From Promineifilum sp. (GTDB taxonomy: Bacteria; Chloroflexota; Anaerolineae; Promineifilales; Promineifilaceae), in the NCBI GenBank assembly GCA_020634335.1, contig JACKBY010000026.1, positions 1 to 48,488 of the forward strand: a stretch of 48,488 bases of DNA, read 5' to 3'. The position numbers and the translations under genes were made by a program. The notes under the pieces were generated by a model. It saw nothing but the letters and a program-made list of their open reading frames with translations. It made no database searches and was not told where the DNA came from. Positions within the stretch are counted from its first letter, which is position 1. Each line of letters opens with the position of its first letter. This document shows, piece after piece, positions 42,701 through 48,488 of this stretch.

Positions 42701-45675
42701 GCGACAATCGACCGGATTTGGCGAAGCCAACGCCTGATGGCAGCTCACAGACAGCAACTCCGGCCGTGTTTGACAGTCAGCCCCCGGCGGCCACACCTGC
42801 TCTCGCCGGCGACCCCATCGCCAACACAGTCCTCCAGATCGTCGCCGAACAAACCGGCTATCCACAGGACATGCTGGAGCTTGACCTCGACATGGAAGCC
42901 GATTTAGGGATTGACACGGTGAAGCAGGCCGAAACCTTCCTGGCCATTCGGCAGGCCTTCGACATCCCCCGCCGCGACGACATGAAGCTGCGCGACTATC
43001 CCACCCTCGGCGCGGTCATCGGCTTCGTGCGCGACAATCGACCGGATTTGGCGCGACCGACCACGGACGACAGACCACAGACAACGGAAAGCAATCCGCA
43101 AGCGGCCACGCCGGTCCTGGTCAGTGGGCCGTCATCCATCGCCTCTTTCCCCACCTACACCCTCGCCGATGCCGACGCCATACCCCGTCGCATCCCGGTT
43201 CCCTCGCTGCGGCCGTCGCTCGATCTGTGCAAGCCGACCGGCGTCACGCTTGACGGCGACAGCCGCGTGGTCGTAATGCTCGACCGCGGCGGCGTCGGCA
43301 AGGCGCTGGTCAGCCGCCTGGAGAAGCTGGGCGCGACGGCCCTGGTCATTGACGAACCGCCCACGACCGAAGCGCTGGAAGCCCAACTCCAATCGTGGTT
43401 AACCGGCGGCCCCATCCAGGGCGTCTACTGGCTGACTTCCCTCGACGTGGAGCCGGAACTGGGGGAAATGACTCTGGAGACGTGGCGCGAAAACAACCGC
43501 GCGCGGGTCAAAAACCTCTACGTAACAATGCGGGCGCTTTATGAATCAGTGAATAAGCCCGGCACATTTTTGGTGTCCGCTACCCGGCTGGGCGGCCTCC
43601 ACGGCTACGGCCCGCAAGGCGCGACCGCCCCCATGGGCGGCGCGGTGAGTGGCTTTACCAAAGCCTACAAACGCGAACGCGGCGACGCACTCGTCAAGGT
43701 CGTCGACTTTGAGGCCGGCCGCAAGACCGCCACGCCCGCCGAGGCTCTCATCGCCGAGACGCTCAGCGATCCCGGCATTGTCGAAGTAGGTTATTACCAA
43801 GATAACCGCTATACCATCACGCTGATCGAAGAATCGGCGGCCGATGGGCAGCCCGGCCTGGCGCTCGGCAGCGAGTCCGTCTACCTCGTCACCGGCGCGG
43901 CCGGCGGCATCACCAGCGCCATCATCGGCGACCTGGCCTTGGCCGGCGGCGGCGGCACGTTCTATCTGCTCGATCTTGTGCCCGAACCGGCGCGGGATGA
44001 CAAGCAGATCGCGCTCTTCCGGCAGGGCAAAGATACGCTGAAACAACATCTGATTGCCACTGCCAAGGCGGCCGGCGAAAAGGCCACTCCGGCACAGATC
44101 GACAAGCAAGTCATGACCGTAGAGCGTAACGAAGCGGCTCTGCGGGCCATCGAATCGGTCGAGGCCGCCGGCGGAACAGCCCACTATCGCAGCGTCAACC
44201 TGCTCGATGGTGCAGCGCTGACGGCCATCGTCGACGAAATCCGTGACACATTCGGCCGGATCGATGTGCTGGTCCATGCCGGCGGCGTCGAGATCAGCCG
44301 CTCGCTGCCCGACAAGGATAACAACCAGTTCAGCCTGGTGTTCGACATCAAGGCCGACGGCTTCTTCAGTCTGTTGCGCGCGGCCAGTGCCATGCCCATC
44401 GGGGCGACGGTGGCCTTTAGTTCGGTGGCCGGACGCTTCGGCAACAACGGCCAAACCGACTACAGCGCGGCAAATGACCTGCTGTGCAAGCTGACCAGCC
44501 ACCTGCGCCAATGGCGGCCGGACACCAAGGGCATCGTCATCGATTGGACAGCCTGGGGCGAAATCGGCATGGCGACGCGCGGCTCCATCCCCAAGATCAT
44601 GGAGATGGCCGGCATCGACATGCTGCCTCCCTCGGCCGGCATTCCCACAGTGCGGCGCGAACTCGTTGCCGGCTCCTACCGCGGCGAGATCGTCGTCGGC
44701 GGCCGTCTCGGTATCCTGGCCGACGAGTGGGACGAGACCGGCGGCCTCGACGTGACCAAAGCCAACGAATGGCTGGCGCAGCAACCACTACCTTTGCACA
44801 TGCTGGGCCGGATCACAGCCGCAAAACTGTATGGCGGTCTGGAAGTAGAAACGGTGCTCGATCCCAACGCGCAACCCTTCCTCTACGATCACGCCATGGA
44901 GGGCACGCCCCTGCTGCCCGGCGTGATGGGTACGGAGGCGTTCGGGCAACTGGCGAAAGCGCTGGCCCCCGGCTATCAAGTGGCGGCCGTCTTCGACGAA
45001 CAGTTCCACGCGCCGTTCAAGTTCTACCGGATGGAAAACCAGACGCTCTATCTGAACGCCATCGCGACGCCCGTCGCTACACCTCTGGGGGATAATGAAT
45101 TAGTCGTACGGGCGTCTCTGCGTTCAATGCGCGATTTGGGCAAACCGGGCTTGCCGCCGCAGGAAAAGCTGCATTTCACCGGCAAGGTGCGAATGACACA
45201 GCAACTGCCCCAGCCGGTCATCGACTTCACACCACCGGCGGCCAATGAACTGCCCATCGAATCCGATGCCGTCTATCGCGTCTACTTCCACGGCCCGGCT
45301 TACCAGGTTCTGGAGCGCGCCGACGTGCGGGGAGACACAGCTATCGGCCTTATGACCGCCGGCCTGCCGCCCAACACCAGTCCGGCCGAGACAGCCTCGG
45401 TAATGGCTCCCCGACTGATCGAGCTGTGTTTCCAGACGGCCGGCGTGTGGGACATCCAGACGACCGGCACAATGGCCCTGCCACTAGGCCTGGAGTCGGT
45501 GACGACCTACAAGCAACCGGCCGAAGCCAATGGGCACCGTCTCTACTCGCTGGTGACGGCGCAGGACGATGGCGCCGCCTATCATGCCAAGGTAGTCGAT
45601 GAGACGGGCGCGGTATATGTTGATCTGAAGGGCTATCGCACCGTCGCTCTGCCCGGCAACGTTTCGTTAAAATGA
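36790..45675 (+). CDS. Pfa-like iterative fatty acid/polyketide synthase, KS-AT-KS-ACPx4-KR-DH
   Basis: A 2961-residue megasynthase. KS1 (about 5-470) has DAACASS (Cys214), VEAHGTST (His348) and NIGHL (His386). AT (about 595-900) has FPGQGSQ, GHSLGEY (Ser702) and HAFH. KS2 (about 990-1565) also keeps a full triad: NAACAST (Cys1253), MSHETYT (His1401) and GFTGHPMG (His1441). It is therefore not a classical chain-length factor. After a Pro-rich linker come four carrier domains whose phosphopantetheine motif is LGIDTVKQ (Thr1708, Thr1822, Thr1933, Thr2043). KR (about 2120-2620) has VTGAAGG, FSSVAG, Tyr2558 and Asn2562. DH (about 2640-2961) has DHAMEGTPLLPG (His2701). There is no enoyl reductase or thioesterase. 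The start has AAAGGA. It should build a chain iteratively from malonyl-type units. Domain limits are estimates. Confidence 0.92.
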   Translation: MNSADRAIAIVGVGAILPDAPSAAAFWNNVVGKHYSITETPPDRWSVADYYDPDPKAPDKTYTKIGAWVQGFAFDWKRFRMPPKVAESMDEAQQWAVTIAADALADYGYPERPLDTERTGVILGTAMGGELHYTTSQRIFFPEYVRWLRNTPEFHKLSPAAQTALVEQFHEALQQDIPPITEDSMPGELANIVSGRVANILNLRGPNYITDAACASSFAAVEAAVQLLTEHKVDAVLTGGVDRNMGVNSFVKFCKIGALSATGTRPFGDGADGFVMGEGAGAFLLKRLDDAERAGDTIYAVIRGVAGSSDGKGKGITAPNPIGQQLAVQRAWADAELDPATATLVEAHGTSTRVGDVVEVESLATMFNGAPRGSIGLGSAKSNIGHLKAGAGAAGLLKATLALHHKIMPPTLNADPTNPNIDFKNTPFFPIHEAREWTKTNGTPRRAGVSAYGFGGTNFHLVLEEHIPGMLTRQNKQYTGASAGNRGQSPTEASVTPPVSDQRPNPVRGILALGANSPDELKTKLDEVTARAEAGWTPPFALPKSVDIRANERLVIDFGDHDELLDRLRKARKVMGFDTPQAWKAMEAQGIFRGSGPRPGKLGFLFPGQGSQYVNMGRELAAFYPIVQETLDEADRIMTPVLGRPLSSYLFIDTDDKNAVSQANFDLMQTEITQPAMLTLDEAMRRLLAQFGFEPDVVMGHSLGEYGALVAAGIMPFEESLEAAAGRGREMSRVKMDDNGWMAAVLAPYEVVEATLAEVDGYVVPANINSTTQSVIGGESQAVEAAIKLFQERGYQAMQLPVSHAFHTRIVAPASKPLRTMLDRMHITPPRLPLVANVTGEFYPLDVEAIKDMLEQQIASPVQWVKGLQTMYAAGVRTFVEVGPKRALRGFVKDVFGDHDDVVALLTNHPKGGELPTFNQALCGLYAAGYGAEEEPAAARRTEMNLMATAATTTADNGSDMNNNLQTTPTAPALDALAQALAQVLQTNGQAAHRRVYDRNETPLGSVVISGTGLGLPGVDKLVMAPDNAQRILRGEQFVDLIPERFRNLMVDKQVTRLVKSEDGSGRFETISDTADVIKLAGRPGPFDLAEEYGVPSELIEALDVTSQLAMAAGIDALREAGIPLVQTYKRTTTGKHLPDRWLLPEAMRDDTGVIFASAFPGGDRFANEFKRYYAFVNRKQQLEMLEDLRNYTTDSAAQSEINRRIAALREELEHEPYLFDRRFLFRILAMGHSQFAQYIGARGPNTQVNAACASTAQGISIAEDWIRSGRCRRVVVIGADDVTGENLMEWVGAGFLAVGAATTRDQVAEAALPFDRRRHGTIMGMGACALVVESEDAVRERGMRGIVELLSSETNNSAFHGTRLDVDHIAMIMNSLVTAAERRFGINRHAIASQTVFMSHETYTPARGGSASAEVTALRHTFGEAANNIIIANTKGFTGHPMGVGVEDVIAVKILEYGIVPPVPNFREVDPELGLLNLSRGGHYPVQYAIHLAAGFGSQISLTFTRRIPGGLDRVDNKPLYQRWLADVSGYDTAETEVVKHVLRVVSAGNPPRPPMPNRWQPGTGPTIRAASSGEVGTVDSPARMVNVPPAGNGRPAATPAPSMPVAPAGPTPKPEPSLPTATPQPAPVASVEEKLPAAGDRQPTADDRPQTATPAMVNAPSPVVASTPALDPVAGKVLQIVAEQTGYPQDMLDLDLDMEADLGIDTVKQAETFLAIRQAFDIPRRDDMKLRDYPTLDAVIGFVRANRPDLGQPTTDDRPQTTASNPQAATPAVVSEPSFVVATVDPVAGKVLQIVAEQTGYPQEMLDLDLDMEADLGIDTVKQAETFLAIRQAFDIPRRDDMKLRDYPTLGAVIGFVRDNRPDLAQPVAVPPLQMQANGAGSAVAAPPAATAAAGDPIADKVLQIVAEQTGYPQDMLELDLDMEADLGIDTVKQAETFLAIRQAFDIPRRDDMKLRDYPTLGAVIGFVRDNRPDLAKPTPDGSSQTATPAVFDSQPPAATPALAGDPIANTVLQIVAEQTGYPQDMLELDLDMEADLGIDTVKQAETFLAIRQAFDIPRRDDMKLRDYPTLGAVIGFVRDNRPDLARPTTDDRPQTTESNPQAATPVLVSGPSSIASFPTYTLADADAIPRRIPVPSLRPSLDLCKPTGVTLDGDSRVVVMLDRGGVGKALVSRLEKLGATALVIDEPPTTEALEAQLQSWLTGGPIQGVYWLTSLDVEPELGEMTLETWRENNRARVKNLYVTMRALYESVNKPGTFLVSATRLGGLHGYGPQGATAPMGGAVSGFTKAYKRERGDALVKVVDFEAGRKTATPAEALIAETLSDPGIVEVGYYQDNRYTITLIEESAADGQPGLALGSESVYLVTGAAGGITSAIIGDLALAGGGGTFYLLDLVPEPARDDKQIALFRQGKDTLKQHLIATAKAAGEKATPAQIDKQVMTVERNEAALRAIESVEAAGGTAHYRSVNLLDGAALTAIVDEIRDTFGRIDVLVHAGGVEISRSLPDKDNNQFSLVFDIKADGFFSLLRAASAMPIGATVAFSSVAGRFGNNGQTDYSAANDLLCKLTSHLRQWRPDTKGIVIDWTAWGEIGMATRGSIPKIMEMAGIDMLPPSAGIPTVRRELVAGSYRGEIVVGGRLGILADEWDETGGLDVTKANEWLAQQPLPLHMLGRITAAKLYGGLEVETVLDPNAQPFLYDHAMEGTPLLPGVMGTEAFGQLAKALAPGYQVAAVFDEQFHAPFKFYRMENQTLYLNAIATPVATPLGDNELVVRASLRSMRDLGKPGLPPQEKLHFTGKVRMTQQLPQPVIDFTPPAANELPIESDAVYRVYFHGPAYQVLERADVRGDTAIGLMTAGLPPNTSPAETASVMAPRLIELCFQTAGVWDIQTTGTMALPLGLESVTTYKQPAEANGHRLYSLVTAQDDGAAYHAKVVDETGAVYVDLKGYRTVALPGNVSLK
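41803..43062 (+). repeat. Tandem array of four acyl-carrier domains within the megasynthase gene
   Basis: Four units spaced 110-114 codons apart each encode VLQIVAEQTGYPQ, a run of DLDLDMEADLGID and a closing RDYPTL.AVIGFVR. Units three and four are nearly identical at the DNA level over about 220 bp, while units one and two differ more. Interdomain linkers are Pro/Ala/Thr-rich and less conserved. Confidence 0.9.
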
Positions 45676-45735
45676 CGTCACCTGAGCAATCTGACTGACG
45701 TTTCCCAGCACCATCATCTCTCTCCTTCTCGAAAA

Positions 45736-45769
45736 GACTGCCCGCGGGTGACCAAACTCGCGGGCGGTC
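45736..45769 (+). terminator. Possible terminator after the megasynthase gene
   Basis: GACTGCCCGCG pairs with CGCGGGCGGTC (one G-T pair) around a 12-nt loop. No T tract follows, so it could be a weak terminator or an intrinsic mRNA structure. Confidence 0.5.
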
Positions 45770-45791
45770 TGCGTTCACCCGTTGATTCGGC

Positions 45792-45797
45792 TATAAT
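45792..45797 (+). promoter_or_regulatory. Possible -10 element of the phosphopantetheinyl transferase gene
   Basis: A consensus TATAAT lies six bases before the GTG start, fitting a leaderless transcript. No clear -35 hexamer exists. Confidence 0.4.
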
Positions 45798-45803
45798 GAC
45801 CCG

Positions 45804-46574
45804 GTGAACAGCGATATGATAAGCGGCACTCTGGCTACGCACGACGGCCTCCTGCACTGGCTCGTCCGGTGCGATCTCTCTTCCGCCTCAATCGCGCCCG
45901 ATTCAAGCCCCGACTATTTGAGTACCGAAGAAATCAAGCTGTGGAAGTCGTTGAGAACGGACAAACGCCGCCGCGACTGGCTGCTGGGGCGCTCGACGGC
46001 CAAGCAGTTGATAGCCGACATGCTCCGCGAAAGAATCGACAGGAAACTGCCGCTCGACGAGATCACGATTCGGCCGCACGCCGACGGCTGGCCGATGGTG
46101 GAACTGCCGCCGCTCGATGGCCTGATGCCCGTCACCCTCTCAATCAGCCACTCCCACGACTGGGCCTTCTGCGCCGCCGTCGCGGGCGAGAACCGGCCGC
46201 TAGGGGCCGATATCGAGTTCAATGAACGCCGCTCGGCCGCGTTCGCGGAGGAATATTTCACGCCGCCGGAAATTCAACTCCTCTCGGCCGCCCCGGCGGA
46301 GCAGCGCGACACCCTGACCAACGCCATCTGGAGCGGCAAGGAATCGGCGCTCAAAGCCGTCCGGCGCGGCTTGGCCGAAGATACACGCCTCGTGTCCTGC
46401 TTGCCCCACCCGCTTAAACACGAGCCTTCGATATGGTTGCCCATGCGCATTATCTGGAATGGCAACAGCCCGACCCGCCCCGAATTGACCGGCCTTTGGC
46501 GGCCGCACAGTGAGTTTGTCCTCACGCTGGCCGTGGCTGATTCGATATCTCTTTATTCTGGGAGCAAACCGTGA
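45804..46574 (+). CDS. Sfp-type 4'-phosphopantetheinyl transferase
   Basis: A 256-residue enzyme of normal Sfp-group length that transfers phosphopantetheine from CoA to carrier domains. The metal and CoA motifs are LSISHSHDWAFCAA, PLGADIE (about 132-138) and WSGKESALKAV (about 173-183). It almost certainly serves the four carrier domains encoded just upstream. Those domains offer threonine instead of serine, so this transferase may have adapted specificity. The GTG start is supported by a TATAAT six bases upstream; ATG at 45816, with GGTGA before it, is an alternative. Its stop overlaps the next gene by four bases. Confidence 0.92.
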   Translation: MNSDMISGTLATHDGLLHWLVRCDLSSASIAPDSSPDYLSTEEIKLWKSLRTDKRRRDWLLGRSTAKQLIADMLRERIDRKLPLDEITIRPHADGWPMVELPPLDGLMPVTLSISHSHDWAFCAAVAGENRPLGADIEFNERRSAAFAEEYFTPPEIQLLSAAPAEQRDTLTNAIWSGKESALKAVRRGLAEDTRLVSCLPHPLKHEPSIWLPMRIIWNGNSPTRPELTGLWRPHSEFVLTLAVADSISLYSGSKP

Positions 46575-47065
46575 AACCATTCCCCATCAAGCCCGGCCCC
46601 GGCCAGGAGTCCGTATGGGACTACCCCCGGCCGCCCCGCCTGGAAGACTCTACCAGGCACATCCAGATCATCTTTAATGGCGTCGTCATCGCCGATAGCC
46701 GGCGGGCCAAGCGCGTCCTGGAGACCAGCCACCCACCCGTCTACTACATCCCGCCGGAGGACATTCGCCTGGAGTTTCTGCACCCCGGCAGCGGCCGTTC
46801 CTTTTGCGAATGGAAAGGGGAAGCGGCCTACTACTCCCTGCAGGTCGGCGACAAGCGCGCGGATAACGTCGGCTGGTATTATCCGCAACCGACAGCAAGC
46901 TTTGCCGGCATCAAGGATTACGTAGCCTTTTATCCTGCACCCATGGATGAGTGTCTGGTTGACGGTGAGCGTGTCCATCCTCAACCGGGCCAATTCTACG
47001 GCGGCTGGATCACTGCCGATATCGTCGGCCCGTTTAAAGGCGAACCGGGGACGATGGGCTGGTAA
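46571..47065 (+). CDS. DUF427-family protein
   Basis: A 164-residue protein with the DUF427 pattern: a strand set IQIIFNGVVIADSRRAKRVLETSHPPVYYIPPEDI, FCEWKGEAAYYSL, NVGWYYPQP, FAGIKDYVAFYP and a late GGWITADIVGPFKG. The family has a small beta-tent-like fold and no established enzymatic role. It starts with GTG overlapping the transferase stop (GTGA), so the two are translationally coupled. The coupling is unusual and hints at a role in the lipid locus. Confidence 0.9.
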   Translation: MKPFPIKPGPGQESVWDYPRPPRLEDSTRHIQIIFNGVVIADSRRAKRVLETSHPPVYYIPPEDIRLEFLHPGSGRSFCEWKGEAAYYSLQVGDKRADNVGWYYPQPTASFAGIKDYVAFYPAPMDECLVDGERVHPQPGQFYGGWITADIVGPFKGEPGTMGW

Positions 47066-47208
47066 AGAGCCGGCCGATAGCAACCGACAACACGATCTAT
47101 ATCGGCCGCAACACCTATCGCCTGCCTGCCCGGAGATAGGCCAATTGATTAACCGGGATCGGGTGTAAATTCCTGAAAACATCGCTCGTTTCTCTCCGCC
47201 GCCAATGG

Positions 47209-48351
47209 TTGATAACGGCCTTGCTGTGGGCCGCAGTGTGGCTGATTTTCCATGCCTGCCTCAGGCCGATCTGGTCCGCCCACGACCGTTGGCTGCTCCT
47301 GTCGGGCCTCATCCTGTCCTACAACCTGTTCGTCATATGGCGCAACCTGCCTGCCAACCACCGCCACGGAGAGGCAACCTTATTGCCGGCACTCGGCCCC
47401 GGCAACGCCCTCACGCTCGTGCGCGGCTTGTGTATCGGCCTGCTGGCCGGCTTCCTGTTCGGCCCATGGCCCTCAGGAGCGCTGGCCTGGCTAATTGTCC
47501 TGCTCTACACTCTCACCGACGTCGCCGATTACTTCGACGGCTTTCTGGCCCGACGCGCCAACCACGTGACCGAGCTGGGCGGCGTTCTGGATATGGAGTT
47601 CGACGGCCTGGGCACGTTGGTCGTAATCCTGCTGGCCGTCTCCTTCGGTCAATTGCCGCGGTGGTACCTCGCCCTGGGGCTGGCGCGTTATCTCTTCGTC
47701 TTTGGCTTGTGGGTGCGCCGCCGCCTCGGCCGGCCCCTCCACGACATGGCTCCCAGCGTCCACCGTCGCGTTTTCGCGGGCCTGCAGATGGGCTTTTTAA
47801 GTGTGGTCCTATGGCCCATCCTGCCGCGGCCAATGGCAGTCATCGCCGGGACCCTCTTCGCGCTCGCCACGGGCCTGAGTTTTGTGCGGGACTGGTTTGT
47901 CGCCAGCGGCCGGCTCGACCCCACCAATTTTAGGTATCGCCAGGTTCAACAATTACTCTATCGCGCCTTTGCCCTTGCCTTGCCGTTGATGTGGCGACCG
48001 TTACTGTTCATCGCCATGATCAGCATCTTTCGCGCCGCACCTCTACCCGTGCCGGCTGCCTGGCAAAGCTTGCTCGGCGAGTGGGGCATACCCGCGCCGT
48101 CGCTTTTCGCTTTCTTAATCGCCCTCGTCGGATTCACAGCCACGCCACTCGTCGGTCTGGGCATCCTGCCCCGTGTCCTGGCCGTAGCCCTCACCCTGCC
48201 CATCGGCTTCGACATGGCTACGCGCGGCCTGATGGCGGATAATGCCCTGGCTCTGATCTCCATCGTAATGGTTCAGTTATTTGGCCCCGGTCCCTTTGCG
48301 CTGTGGCCCGCCGAACAACGATTCATGTTTCAGCGCCTGGGAGAAAGATGA
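47209..48351 (+). CDS. CDP-alcohol phosphatidyltransferase family membrane protein
   Basis: A 380-residue integral membrane protein. It has the complete CDP-OH-P motif D-x2-DG-x2-AR-x8-G-x3-D-x3-D, seen as DYFDGFLARR..G..LDMEFD (about 115-140). These enzymes join CDP-diacylglycerol, or a CDP-alcohol, to an alcohol and release CMP, for example in phosphatidylglycerol or phosphatidylinositol synthesis. It is about twice the usual length because of extra C-terminal hydrophobic segments. No ATG exists near the start. TTG at 47209 is the best listed start. An upstream CTG at 47173 would give a plausible KTSLVSLRRQW N-terminus, so the start is uncertain. It overlaps the next gene by four bases. Confidence 0.85.
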   Translation: MITALLWAAVWLIFHACLRPIWSAHDRWLLLSGLILSYNLFVIWRNLPANHRHGEATLLPALGPGNALTLVRGLCIGLLAGFLFGPWPSGALAWLIVLLYTLTDVADYFDGFLARRANHVTELGGVLDMEFDGLGTLVVILLAVSFGQLPRWYLALGLARYLFVFGLWVRRRLGRPLHDMAPSVHRRVFAGLQMGFLSVVLWPILPRPMAVIAGTLFALATGLSFVRDWFVASGRLDPTNFRYRQVQQLLYRAFALALPLMWRPLLFIAMISIFRAAPLPVPAAWQSLLGEWGIPAPSLFAFLIALVGFTATPLVGLGILPRVLAVALTLPIGFDMATRGLMADNALALISIVMVQLFGPGPFALWPAEQRFMFQRLGER

Positions 48352-48488
48352 ATCGTCGCCTTCTACGCTTCCTGCCCTGGCTCCTGGGTATAGCCTTACT
48401 GGTCGTCATCGTACGGTCTGTCTCCCTCGCCGACGTGGCGGCACTGCTCAGACAGCTGCGTTTGTGGCAGATCGGCGTGCTTCTGCTC
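48348..48488 (+). CDS. Lysylphosphatidylglycerol-synthase/flippase-like membrane protein, N-terminal part
   Basis: Only 47 residues are visible before the window ends. They begin MNRRLLRFLPWLLGIALLVV and continue with ADVAALLRQLRLWQIG, the typical start of UPF0104/LPG_synthase_TM proteins: a basic N-terminus, TM1 and a conserved amphipathic segment. The start overlaps the stop of the CDP-alcohol transferase gene (ATGA), indicating tight coupling. Family members move or modify lipids in the membrane. Confidence 0.65.
   Translation, partial: MNRRLLRFLPWLLGIALLVVIVRSVSLADVAALLRQLRLWQIGVLLL

Noticed and set aside
43546..44784. 412-codon minus-strand frame opposite the ketoreductase region
   Set aside because: Antisense shadow of the KR domain whose motifs are all intact on the plus strand.
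1..48488. CRISPR array or rRNA operon
   Set aside because: No regularly spaced short repeats and no rRNA-like sequence were seen anywhere in the window.

Overview
The window is high-GC bacterial DNA with dense, mostly operonic gene packing. I think it comes from a member of the Chloroflexota (Anaerolineae/Ardenticatenia-like). This is inferred from the combination of the rpmB / Asp23 / DAK-domain neighbourhood, a bacterial mevalonate kinase, a free-standing biotin carboxylase-BCCP-carboxyltransferase set, several secreted proteins with Thr/Pro-rich linkers, NBR1-type Ig repeats and AbgT/M20 peptide scavenging. There is no rRNA, so the placement is not proven.

Layout. 1-1.1 kb: a DAK-domain gene (cut by the window edge) and an Asp23-family gene, divergent from rpmB. 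1.1-3.0 kb: mevalonate kinase and a UbiA-type prenyltransferase. 3.0-4.5 kb: a 123-bp palindromic repeat, a strong hairpin and a secreted protein with three tandem repeats. 4.7-11.8 kb (minus strand): a long gene run encoding a small membrane protein, acyl-CoA carboxylase (carboxyltransferase, biotin carboxylase, BCCP), a CYTH protein, a stand-alone GyrA C-terminal-type pinwheel and an M20 amidohydrolase. 11.9-17.5 kb: a CBM9-like membrane protein, MsrB, a histone-deacetylase-fold deacetylase with two paralogous GNAT acetyltransferases, a CAP/LysM surface protein and a DUF302 protein. 18.0-24.0 kb: glycogen synthase, an M23 peptidase with five NBR1-type repeats and no signal peptide, and 4-alpha-glucanotransferase. 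24.5-32.4 kb: M20 dipeptidase, AbgT-family transporter, peptidase T, an MFS transporter, a ZIP-like protein lacking the usual histidines and a VIT1-like protein.

32.4-34.85 kb is an accessory patch. A second copy of the 123-bp palindrome is followed by an intact tRNA-Arg(CCG), a Phd-type antitoxin, a VapC toxin gene truncated after about 45 codons, and AT-richer DNA. That AT-richer DNA carries a PepSY-like lipoprotein or membrane protein and a secreted-protein gene broken by an in-frame TGA. The patch ends in a degenerate full-length copy of the same tRNA that has lost three bases of its anticodon loop but keeps its promoter.

35.0-48.5 kb is the most interesting part: a probable secondary-lipid locus. 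It has an acyl-CoA dehydrogenase and a 2961-residue megasynthase related to polyunsaturated-fatty-acid (Pfa) synthases, with the order KS-AT-KS-ACP-ACP-ACP-ACP-KR-DH. These are followed by an Sfp-type phosphopantetheinyl transferase, a DUF427 protein, a CDP-alcohol phosphatidyltransferase and the start of a lysylphosphatidylglycerol-synthase/flippase-like membrane protein. All four carrier domains have threonine where the phosphopantetheine-bearing serine normally sits (LGIDTVKQ instead of LGxDS). The locus could make an unusual acyl chain, activate its own carrier domains and place the product in a phospholipid; that chain of events is inference.
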